Below are positions 40,583-47,478 of a stretch of 47,478 bases of DNA, piece by piece (positions within the stretch are counted from its first letter, which is position 1; each line of letters starts with the position of its first letter). The notes below the pieces were generated by a model. The model was not told the DNA's origin and did not search any database. It saw only the letters and a list, made by a program, of their open reading frames with translations. The translations under genes were made by a program, and so were the position numbers. The DNA is from Lachnospiraceae bacterium (GTDB lineage Bacteria > Bacillota > Clostridia > Lachnospirales > Lachnospiraceae), in the NCBI GenBank assembly GCA_014804615.1, contig JAAUZL010000018.1:192803-240280 (forward strand), read 5' to 3'.

Positions 40583-40644
40583 AAGTGATATATTTGTCTC
40601 ATATTGAATGATACAAATATATCACTTCTATAGTTGGATGTCAA
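40583..40644 (-). promoter_or_regulatory. DUF3796/XRE promoter with 15-bp operator dyad
   Basis: On the minus strand, -35 TTGACA (40644-40639) and -10 TATATT (40621-40616) are 17 bp apart. AAGTGATATATTTGT (40583-40597) is perfectly inverted at 40613-40627, over the -10. A dimeric repressor site is likely. Confidence 0.8.
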
Positions 40645-40672
40645 TATAAATATATCGATTTGCACTCTCTAT

Positions 40673-41512
40673 TCACAACAAAATGTTTCCTTCTGTCTTC
40701 TGCGCAATAAGCGTATCCATACAATGCTTATGCGGTATCCCACCACTGTTGCAGTCAAAGATTTCCTCCCTGCAGGTATGGAACAGCCAGTCATGATAAT
40801 ACTCGAATAGCTCTCCTGACATCCACGGGTGTCTTTTCTCTTCGTCCCTTGTACTGTCCGGAGCACGGGTGATAAAAGGTTTTTGTACAAATACATTCAG
40901 GGCGTTGATACCGATATCCGTGGTATGTGCTTTCAGACTGTCACAAAGCTCTTTACGGGTATTCTCTGGTATAAAATGAAGCACGCCGCTGCTGAATATA
41001 ATGTCATACTCTGTGTCAGGGCGATAATCAAAAAGATCTGCCCTAAAAAACCGAACCTCAACTTTATTGTGATCAGCTAGTTTTTTTGCTTTTTCAATTC
41101 CTTGTTCGGATATATCAAGTGCAGTTACATCATAGCCGCATTTGGCGAAAAAGACTGCATCCTTTCCTTCACCGCAGCCAATATCCAGCACGCGATAGGG
41201 TTTGATCGGTGGAAGAATTTTCATGATATCATAACAGATACGATTCGGCGTAAGTCCCCAGTAATACTCTTCCGTATTGTAGCGTTTATCGTAATCCGTC
41301 ACAACACTTTCATAGCCAAGCAGTGCATCCACTGTTGTATGAAGTGCTGCCGCTAATTTTGGGAGCATTTCTATATCGGGATATGCAGAATTGTTTTCCC
41401 ATTTTGAGACTGCCTGAAATGAAATGTTGAGAGACTTGGCAAGCTGATTTTGTGTTAATCCCAGTTCTTTGCGCCTTTTACAAATGACTTCCCCTGTTTT
41501 CAGATTATCCAT
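40673..41512 (-). CDS. HTH-SAM methyltransferase fusion
   Basis: A 279-aa protein. Residues 1-65 are a Cro/C1-type HTH (LGLTQNQLAKSLNISFQAVSKWENNSAYP). Residues 85-275 are a class I methyltransferase with VLDIGCGEG (108-116), an acidic ALDIS strand and IIFSSGVLHF. The methyltransferase part resembles TehB/UbiE-type small-molecule enzymes. A DNA-binding sensor coupled to methyl transfer is unusual, and the substrate is unknown. A dyad overlaps the promoter (41555-41582). AAGGAG precedes the ATG. Confidence 0.83.
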   Translation of the reverse strand: MDNLKTGEVICKRRKELGLTQNQLAKSLNISFQAVSKWENNSAYPDIEMLPKLAAALHTTVDALLGYESVVTDYDKRYNTEEYYWGLTPNRICYDIMKILPPIKPYRVLDIGCGEGKDAVFFAKCGYDVTALDISEQGIEKAKKLADHNKVEVRFFRADLFDYRPDTEYDIIFSSGVLHFIPENTRKELCDSLKAHTTDIGINALNVFVQKPFITRAPDSTRDEEKRHPWMSGELFEYYHDWLFHTCREEIFDCNSGGIPHKHCMDTLIAQKTEGNILL

Positions 41513-41554
41513 GCTTATTATTCTCCTTCGCCCATAAATTGAATACTGCCTTGT

Positions 41555-41582
41555 GTTATCCTAATCTTAGTATAAGGTTAAC
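41555..41582. promoter_or_regulatory. Imperfect operator dyad upstream of the HTH-methyltransferase
   Basis: GTTATCCTAAT (41555-41565) and ATAAGGTTAAC (41572-41582) form an inverted repeat (9 of 11 matches) across a -10-like TATACT (41574-41569, minus strand). It suggests autoregulation. Confidence 0.45.
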
Positions 41583-41642
41583 AGTTATCTCAATAACGCA
41601 ATAAGAGAATGTGACGCCATAATTCACCTGATAGTTGAATCA

Positions 41643-42383
41643 TCAAAATAACAATGGAACATCACCGTACAAAACGATTCTTAAAATACCTATTATAACA
41701 AGATGCGCCGGATAATAAATATAGAAAAGCCATTTTCCCCATTTTGCTTTTCCCCTCTCTCCATTGTACTGTTTTAACAGCGGATAGATCAAAATAACAA
41801 ATAGCTGTAGAATACCATAAACTTTGTTTACAAAGAAAAAGGATATGACTGCATACAAGATTACCCATAGCATCATACTTAACATCTGTTTTTTGAGGTT
41901 TCCTCTGTTTCTATACATTCCCATAATTGCCAAAACAGCAATACAGCTAAAATCAGCAGGGAAAGCACTCCATATCAGGATAAAGATTATGATATTCTTT
42001 ATAAAAACATTCGTATGCAGTTCTGTGTCCTGCAGCCACAGCACTAACACAGAAATAAATAACGGGTACATGACGCTTGTTTGATTAAAAATTCCCGTAC
42101 TGAATGGTATGACATTTATACCAAATGCAAAACAATATGCGAAATGAGATATGACTGCAAACAGGAATAACCGCAATATATAATTTTTTATGTTGCGTGT
42201 GTAATAATATCCCTCACAAATAAAAAACCACATAATTGGTGCAGTTAACCGACCGATAATATGCAAAAAAATACAAACCGGATTCGCTGGAAACCCGGGA
42301 TAAATTAAATCTGCAATGTGATCGATCGTCATTGCTATGATAGCGATCATTTTGAGATGGTTTGCGTTTAGCTTTTTATTCAT
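41643..42383 (-). CDS. TraX family membrane protein
   Basis: A 246-aa protein with about eight hydrophobic segments. It has the TraX start NHLKMIAIIAMTIDHIADL and the RLTAPIMWFFICEGYYYTRN segment. TraX acetylates F pilin in plasmids, but chromosomal Clostridial members are acyltransferase-like proteins of unknown role. No conjugation genes are nearby. AGAAGGA precedes the ATG at 42383. Confidence 0.88.
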   Translation of the reverse strand: MNKKLNANHLKMIAIIAMTIDHIADLIYPGFPANPVCIFLHIIGRLTAPIMWFFICEGYYYTRNIKNYILRLFLFAVISHFAYCFAFGINVIPFSTGIFNQTSVMYPLFISVLVLWLQDTELHTNVFIKNIIIFILIWSAFPADFSCIAVLAIMGMYRNRGNLKKQMLSMMLWVILYAVISFFFVNKVYGILQLFVILIYPLLKQYNGERGKAKWGKWLFYIYYPAHLVIIGILRIVLYGDVPLLF

Positions 42384-42429
42384 AAATCCTTCTCATATCA
42401 GTCTTGTTCTGCTGTTGAAAATGTTCCAT

Positions 42430-42915
42430 TCAATAATCATCCAATCTGAATGCTTCTTGTGGTATATACTTTATCAAATCGTGAATTTGGTACCTTTCCT
42501 TTATCTCATCCGGAAGATTCGGATAAAATGTCCGGGAAGCATATTCAAAAACCTCATTTCCCCACAAATTTACTGTAGACAGCAAATGGCCATAATAGTC
42601 CTCGTCATAATGGATATGCCATGATAGTTCTCTTATCAGCCGCAGGCTCATGGCTGTTTCTACGCTGACCATAGCGCCGCTTAATACGGCATCATATTCT
42701 GCATCCAAAATCAGGCTGGCTATTTCAGGTGGCTGGCCATCAATAATCAAATCAACCGCAATATCCATATAAGATTTTAAAGGTTCTTCAAAATCATTTT
42801 CTAAGGGCAGTTTTTCAATACCGCTATTTTGCAAGTGTAAAACTATCCTCATAAAATAGCGGAATATACTGTCTAAAATCTCATTGGTATATCTGCTTTT
42901 GATACTCGTTTTCAT
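42430..42915 (-). CDS. Hypothetical protein
   Basis: A 161-aa soluble protein of no family I can name. It is helical and acidic, with PPEIASLILDAEYDAVLSGA near residue 80 that faintly recalls MotA or FliG helices. This is too weak to assign a function. GGGAGAG is 6 bp from the ATG at 42915; the frame opens four codons earlier. Confidence 0.65.
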   Translation of the reverse strand: MKTSIKSRYTNEILDSIFRYFMRIVLHLQNSGIEKLPLENDFEEPLKSYMDIAVDLIIDGQPPEIASLILDAEYDAVLSGAMVSVETAMSLRLIRELSWHIHYDEDYYGHLLSTVNLWGNEVFEYASRTFYPNLPDEIKERYQIHDLIKYIPQEAFRLDDY

Positions 42916-42966
42916 AGTCTCTCCCATTACATTTTCAAGCTTAACACCCGTCTAATAAAAGAATTT

Positions 42967-43710
42967 TTACAACAGGCTCAGATTTGCGATCCCCTGGGTA
43001 GCCAGATACAAAAACTTCATGGGCAGACCGCAGACAGAGACCCTTTTCCCGCGGCGGCAGTCACCGATGGCCTTCTTCACCACGCAGGCAGGTTCAACTA
43101 TGGTCAATTTTTTTAGCAGATTTAATTCGGAAACATCCCCGTAGGCGCGGTCGAGGAAGGGGGTATCCACCGGCCCGGGACATACAGTGGTCACCTGAAC
43201 GCCCCGCTCTTTTATCTCCTGTGTCAGTGCCCGGCTGAAGGAGTAGACGTATGCTTTGGAGGCGGCATAGACCGCAAAGTTTTCCTGGGGCACAAAGGCG
43301 GCGCCGGAGGCAATCTGAAGCAGTCTGCTCCCCTTTTTCAAATAAGGAAGACAGATAGAAGTCATACGGGTGAGCGCCAGGATATTCACCTGCAGCATGG
43401 ACTCGATCTCCGTTCGGCTCTGCTCGGGAAAAGGTTTGTAACTGCCTGTCCCGGCACAGTTGACAAGTACCGTGATCCGTGGATTTTGGATCATAAGCAC
43501 TTCCTCAAACTGACGCAGTTCTTTTTCCTCGGACAGGTCGATGACAATGGCCCTGGCCTTGTGATGAAGGCTTTCCGCCAGCTCGTTAAGAGCGGCTTTA
43601 TTGCGGCCAAGGAGCCAGATCTCATTTGTGTGGCCCAAGCTTATGTCCAGTTGTTTTGCAAATTCTTTTCCGAGACCGGAGGAGGCCCCTGTGATAATGG
43701 CAATGTTCAT
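42967..43710 (-). CDS. SDR family NAD(P)-dependent oxidoreductase
   Basis: A 247-aa short-chain dehydrogenase. The cofactor motif TGASSGLG is at 7-14, NCAG at 84-87, and the catalytic Ser135, Tyr148 and Lys152 (YAASK) are all present. An active enzyme is likely, with unknown substrate. AAAGGAG precedes the ATG at 43710. Confidence 0.9.
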   Translation of the reverse strand: MNIAIITGASSGLGKEFAKQLDISLGHTNEIWLLGRNKAALNELAESLHHKARAIVIDLSEEKELRQFEEVLMIQNPRITVLVNCAGTGSYKPFPEQSRTEIESMLQVNILALTRMTSICLPYLKKGSRLLQIASGAAFVPQENFAVYAASKAYVYSFSRALTQEIKERGVQVTTVCPGPVDTPFLDRAYGDVSELNLLKKLTIVEPACVVKKAIGDCRRGKRVSVCGLPMKFLYLATQGIANLSLL

Positions 43711-43769
43711 GTACTGCTCTCCTTTTCTGCGATTGATGTGTTTGTTTTCGATGTATGGATTTCTGTTAT

Positions 43770-45680
43770 TTATTTTGTTTTTTTACGATGCACATTGCGG
43801 ATGGTCTTTTTCTTGCCTGGAGCATGCTCTTTTGCATTTTTATTGTGCATATTCTTAGCAGTCGCTTTCGGTGAAAAACCACTTTCTCCCCGCTTTGGCC
43901 GGATCAGGCATTTTTTATCGTATCCGATCAGATCCTCTCTGCCTGCCTTAACCAATGCTTCCCGCACCAGCTCGTAATTTGCGGGATTGCGGTACTGGAT
44001 CAGCGCCCGCTGCATGGCCTTTTCGTGGGGATTTTTACAGACATAGACCGAACTGCCGTCCCGGGGATCGATGCCAGTATAATACATGACCGTGGACAGT
44101 GTGGAAGGGGTGGGATAAAAATCCTGCACCTGCTCCGGCATATAGCCAAGATCACGCAGATACTCTGCCAATGCCACGGCTTCCTTCAGAGTGGAACCCG
44201 GATGAGAAGACATCAGATAAGGCACCAGAAACTGTTTTTTCTCCAGAACATCGTTTAACTTTGTATATTTTTTAACAAACTGCTCATAGACGTCGTTCTC
44301 CGGTTTTCCCATCCGCGAAAGAACCTTGTCACAGATATGCTCCGGCGCCACCTTAAGCTGACCGCTCACATGATGCTCCACCAGTTCTCTGAAAAAGGCA
44401 TCGTCCGGATCCGCCAGCAGGTAATCAAAGCGGATGCCCGAGCGGATAAAAACCTTTTTGACACCGGGAAGTGAACGCAGACTGCGAAGCAGCTTGAGAT
44501 AATCGCTGTGATCTGCCCTGAGATTCGGACAGGGTTTCGGGAACAGGCATTGTCTGTCTTTGCAGACGCCCTTAGTCAGCTGTTTTTCACAGGAAGGGAT
44601 ACGGAAATTCGCGGTGGGGCCGCCCACGTCGTGGATATAGCCTTTAAAATCAGGATCCTGCACGATCTGCTCGGCCTCCCGCAGCAGGGAATCGTGACTG
44701 CGTACCTGCAATGTACGGCCCTGGTGGAAAGTCAGTGCACAGAAGCTGCAGCCTCCGAAGCACCCTCTGTTGCTGATCAGGGAAAATTTGATCTCCGCTA
44801 TAGCAGGCACACCGCCCTCTTTCTCGTAGGAAGGGTGATAGGTGCGCATGTATGGCAGATCGTAGATGTCGTCCATCTGCGTTGTAGACAGGGGTGGCTG
44901 GGGCGGATTCTGCACCACAAAAACACCGTTCGGATAGGGCTCGATCAGGGTTTTACCGGTAAAGGGATCCGTATTCTGGTACTGGATCTGGAAACTTCTG
45001 GCATATTCTTTGGGAGCTTCCTTCATGGTATCGTATGCGGAAAGCATTTCACTTTGGTAGATGCCTTCTATGTCTCTGGTCTTGTAGACCGTTCCCGGCA
45101 CAAAAGTGATATCTTTGACGGCAATGCCGCCGGCAAGGGCATCTGCGATCTCCACGATGGAGAGCTCTCCCATGCCGTAGGAGATCAGATCGGCCTGACT
45201 GTCCAGTAAAATAGAGCGTTTCAGGCTGTCGGACCAGTAATCATAGTGCGCCATCCGCCGCAGACTTGCCTCAATGCCGCCGATGATAATGGGCACATCC
45301 TTATAAACCCGGCGGATCAGATTGCCGTATACCACGGTGGCGTGATCGGGTCGTCTGCCCATCACACCGCCGGGGGTGTAGGCGTCTGTCGGACGGTGTT
45401 TGCCGGAGACATAATAGTGGTTTACCATGGAGTCCATATTACCGCCACTGACTAAAAATCCCAGACGGGGCCTGCCCAGAATAGCGATGCTGCTCTCATT
45501 CTTCCAATCCGGCTGGGAAATGATGCCAACGCTGTAGCCATGGGCTTCCAGCACCCGGCTGATGATGGCATGACCGAAGGAAGGATGATCCACATAGGCG
45601 TCCCCGATCACATAGACAAAATCAAGCTGCTCTATGCCCTGTTTTTCCATATCCTCTTTACTTATCGGTAAAAAGCCCAT
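43770..45680 (-). CDS. YgiQ family radical SAM protein
   Basis: A 636-aa radical SAM protein with an N-terminal extension and the cluster motif NRGCFGGCSFCAL (CxxxCxxC). Family segments are YVIGDAYVDHPSFGHAIISR and PEQVQDFYPTPSTLSTVMYYTG. The basic tail (KNAKEHAPGKKKTIRNVHRK) may bind nucleic acid. The frame opens at 45803, but AAGGAGG precedes the ATG at 45680 (MGFLPIS). The substrate is unknown. Confidence 0.92.
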   Translation of the reverse strand: MGFLPISKEDMEKQGIEQLDFVYVIGDAYVDHPSFGHAIISRVLEAHGYSVGIISQPDWKNESSIAILGRPRLGFLVSGGNMDSMVNHYYVSGKHRPTDAYTPGGVMGRRPDHATVVYGNLIRRVYKDVPIIIGGIEASLRRMAHYDYWSDSLKRSILLDSQADLISYGMGELSIVEIADALAGGIAVKDITFVPGTVYKTRDIEGIYQSEMLSAYDTMKEAPKEYARSFQIQYQNTDPFTGKTLIEPYPNGVFVVQNPPQPPLSTTQMDDIYDLPYMRTYHPSYEKEGGVPAIAEIKFSLISNRGCFGGCSFCALTFHQGRTLQVRSHDSLLREAEQIVQDPDFKGYIHDVGGPTANFRIPSCEKQLTKGVCKDRQCLFPKPCPNLRADHSDYLKLLRSLRSLPGVKKVFIRSGIRFDYLLADPDDAFFRELVEHHVSGQLKVAPEHICDKVLSRMGKPENDVYEQFVKKYTKLNDVLEKKQFLVPYLMSSHPGSTLKEAVALAEYLRDLGYMPEQVQDFYPTPSTLSTVMYYTGIDPRDGSSVYVCKNPHEKAMQRALIQYRNPANYELVREALVKAGREDLIGYDKKCLIRPKRGESGFSPKATAKNMHNKNAKEHAPGKKKTIRNVHRKKTK

Positions 45681-45696
45681 GCTGCCTCCTTGTATC

Positions 45697-46347
45697 TCAG
45701 AGCAAATATAAATCCATAAATTCTGTAAAGTCCTGAATATAATAGTCGGCAATCTGCCGTTTCTCTTCATCCTGATAGAGGGAATATTTATCGTAGATGG
45801 CACATACCTGCATGCCTGCCGCCCGCCCCGCCTGAATGCCGGGCACGATATCCTCTATCACCATACAGTCTACGGGATCTGTTTGTAAAGCGTTTGCCAC
45901 AGCCAGATAGATATCCGGTGCGGGTTTGCCCTTTTCCACCTCACTGTTTGTCATAATACAGTCAAAATAGGCATCGATCCCGTGTGCCTTTAATACGGTC
46001 TCTGCCAGTTCTCTGGAATTGCTGGTGGCGATCCCCATCTTGATATCGTGGGTTTTACAGTATTGAATAAGAGCCGAGGCTCCCGCCTTCAGGGGTACCT
46101 CGTGGGCGTATTTATCCCGCGCCATGTCGGTCCAGTCCGCCTTGATCTGTTCCACGCTGTCGGGCAGACCAAAACGTTCTTTAAAATACTCCGCTGTCTC
46201 CGAAAAGCTCATGCCCTCAATGCACTGCTGTAACTGCTCCGGCAGCGGTATGCGGAAACGTCCCAGATATTCTATGTCGATGGCCCTCCAGATCCACATG
46301 GAATCGATCAGGGAACCGTCCATATCAAAGAGTATTGCTTTTATCAT
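45697..46347 (-). CDS. HAD superfamily hydrolase (subfamily IA)
   Basis: A 216-aa phosphatase-like enzyme. Motif I is LFDMDGSLIDS (near residue 6), motif II is ATSNS, motif III lies in EKGKPAPDIYL, and motif IV is VIEDIVPGIQA. It resembles beta-phosphoglucomutase and sugar phosphatases; the substrate is unknown. The frame opens at 46392, but the ATG at 46347 (MIKAILFD) gives the family start. It lies 16 bp ahead of ygiQ. Confidence 0.9.
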   Translation of the reverse strand: MIKAILFDMDGSLIDSMWIWRAIDIEYLGRFRIPLPEQLQQCIEGMSFSETAEYFKERFGLPDSVEQIKADWTDMARDKYAHEVPLKAGASALIQYCKTHDIKMGIATSNSRELAETVLKAHGIDAYFDCIMTNSEVEKGKPAPDIYLAVANALQTDPVDCMVIEDIVPGIQAGRAAGMQVCAIYDKYSLYQDEEKRQIADYYIQDFTEFMDLYLL

Positions 46348-46447
46348 CTTATCTCTCGTACCTTTCTGCTTTTTCTTTCTGTTTCCTGTCATGGGACCAC
46401 ACTTTTTTGGAATATATATGTAGCGGAATATCTGACAAGGAGTTTTT

Positions 46448-47401
46448 ATGTCTCGTTGGTATCAAAAAATCGCTGTCTGGTGTGGACATTTTCGTGAAAT
46501 CCTGTATACCGCTCTCGGAATCTATCTGATTGTACTGCTTTTACGCTATCCGGTATTGTCTCTGCAATATGCGGTCACCGGCCTGCAGCTCTGGTTTCAG
46601 AAGATGATTCCCACCCTCCTGCCCTTTATGATCCTTTCCGGAATCCTGATCGCCATGAATCTGACGGAAAGGTTTGTGAAAGTGCTGCATCCCCTCTTAC
46701 ATACCATTTATCGCATCTCGCCGAACGGCTCCTATACTCTGTTTATGGGCTTTTTGTGCGGCTTTCCCATGGGTGCCCGGATCGTCGGGCAGCTGCGGGA
46801 GCAGGGCAAGCTGTCACGGAAAGAAGGAACCCTTCTGCTTGCCTTCTGCAATAACATCGGGCCGATCTACTTTCTAAGCTATGTTGTGCCCACACTGTCT
46901 ATCGAGAAACCGCTTATCCCCTTCTCCATCATGTACGGGGTTCCGCTGCTGTACGGCATTCTGGTGATGCGGCTGTTTTCCCGGTCATCTTCTTTGCTGA
47001 CAGGGAAACAGGAGGTGTCAAAAAACACTGCACCGGCAAATAGTCTGCTCACTGCCATTGACAGTGCCATTCAATCCGGACTGATCGGCATCGGTAAGCT
47101 TGGCGGGTACATGGTGTTTTTTAATCTGTTAAATATTATGTTTGTGCCCTTTCACCATCTGCCTACAGGGCTGTTAGCCTGTTATCAGCTGCTCTTGGAG
47201 ATCACAAGCGGTATTGACCAATATGGTCATTTATATCCCTATGCCGTACTGATTTTGCTGCCCTTCGGCGGTTTTTCCTGTATTGCCCAGACGTACAGCA
47301 TGATCCGGCATACCGATCTTTCTATCCGCGCTTATCTGTTTCATAAACTGGCGCAGACAGGGCTGACAGCACTGTGCTATCTTCTGATCCGCCCTTTTTA
47401 A
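46448..47401 (+). CDS. Nucleoside recognition (Gate) domain protein, YlbJ-like
   Basis: A 317-aa membrane protein with about eight hydrophobic segments. Gate-domain signatures are FQKMIPTLLPFMILSGIL, the GFLCGFPMGARIVGQL loop and the later LEITSGIDQYG. This repeat pattern is seen in spore protein YlbJ (about 400 aa) and SpmA/B; this one is shorter. AAGGAG precedes the ATG at 46448. It is divergent from the HAD gene. A role in sporulation is possible but unproven. Confidence 0.82.
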   Translation: MSRWYQKIAVWCGHFREILYTALGIYLIVLLLRYPVLSLQYAVTGLQLWFQKMIPTLLPFMILSGILIAMNLTERFVKVLHPLLHTIYRISPNGSYTLFMGFLCGFPMGARIVGQLREQGKLSRKEGTLLLAFCNNIGPIYFLSYVVPTLSIEKPLIPFSIMYGVPLLYGILVMRLFSRSSSLLTGKQEVSKNTAPANSLLTAIDSAIQSGLIGIGKLGGYMVFFNLLNIMFVPFHHLPTGLLACYQLLLEITSGIDQYGHLYPYAVLILLPFGGFSCIAQTYSMIRHTDLSIRAYLFHKLAQTGLTALCYLLIRPF

Positions 47402-47431
47402 ATGAAAAAAACTGCATAGGTAACAGGTTTA

Positions 47432-47460
47432 CCGCCTTCGCCTTCTGCGGCGTTTTTTTC
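47432..47460 (+). terminator. Probable terminator after the Gate-domain gene
   Basis: A small GC stem (CGCC 47433-47436 with GGCG 47449-47452) is followed by a T7 run (47453-47459). It is about 30 bp past the stop. Confidence 0.5.
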
Positions 47461-47478
47461 CGCCTCGCAAAATGAGGA

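Noticed and set aside
41643-42383. Conjugative plasmid remnant, based on TraX
   Set aside because: TraX-like proteins are common on Clostridial chromosomes, and no tra, mob or rep gene is nearby.
44508-45209. 233-aa plus-strand frame inside ygiQ
   Set aside because: It is antisense to a clear radical SAM gene, with no ribosome binding site.
45681-45803. N-terminal extension of YgiQ (41 residues)
   Set aside because: It overlaps the end of the HAD gene and lacks a Shine-Dalgarno; AAGGAGG marks the ATG at 45680.

Overview
The window looks like chromosomal DNA of a Clostridia-class Bacillota, most likely a gut Lachnospiraceae. The signs are bL27 with the [10 protein letters not shown]-terminal extension next to its Prp protease, the short HisG/HisZ pair, lexA divergent from a LysM yneA-like gene, RecU, RsfS, YqeK, a TIGR03960/DUF2344 radical SAM pair, and strong SigA-type promoters. 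There is no phage, IS, CRISPR, rRNA or tRNA. The content is mostly core, with one accessory segment at about 23.4-31.4 kb and a patch of small regulators at 39.6-43 kb.

Layout. 1-1.3 kb: 3'-truncated AI-2E family transporter (-). 1.6-3.4 kb: ttcA-like tRNA thiolase overlapping a XerS-like recombinase (+), behind a long multi-hairpin leader. 3.4-4.65 kb: promoter, cobalamin riboswitch, DUF4430 lipoprotein and ECF S component (+), a probable B12 uptake cassette. 4.8-6.65 kb: DUF3795, WYL regulator and GyrI-like sensor (-). 6.7-8.0 kb: yneA-like and lexA, divergent around an array of LexA boxes. 8.2-9.2 kb: DUF378 (+) and DUF2798 (-) membrane proteins; the latter has an unidentified structured leader.

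9.2-13.65 kb (-): one long operon, rplU-prp-rpmA-obgE-yhbY-nadD-yqeK-rsfS, joining ribosome assembly to NAD synthesis. 13.7-16.6 kb (-): RNase G (apparently leaderless), Nudix, lspA and a small membrane protein. 16.7-17.75 kb (-): MerR/YbjQ pair with a 19-bp-spacer promoter. 17.8-22.9 kb (-): radical SAM, MBL hydrolase, YqeY, DUF2344 and a membrane J-domain protein.

23.4-29.9 kb: a 1956-residue secreted BspA-type protein (-) with two duplicated leucine-rich blocks and about eight Ig-like modules, divergent from an XRE regulator. Two 13-bp direct repeats 21 bp apart sit over its promoter, and a 43-bp gene-fragment duplication brackets the region. 30-31.35 kb (-): 4Fe-4S membrane protein and PadR repressor with a repeat-rich operator. 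31.4-37.4 kb (-): hisZ-hisG-SIMPL-hisD-hisB-hisIE, where HisIE carries an N-terminal HisF-like domain that lacks both catalytic aspartates. 37.4-46.35 kb (-): RecU, RluA-type synthase, DUF3796/XRE pair, HTH-methyltransferase fusion, TraX, SDR, YgiQ radical SAM and HAD hydrolase. 46.4-47.4 kb (+): a YlbJ-like Gate-domain membrane protein.

Start sites were moved from the longest open frame wherever a Shine-Dalgarno sequence, promoter position or family N-terminus pointed to an internal start; each case is explained in its entry.
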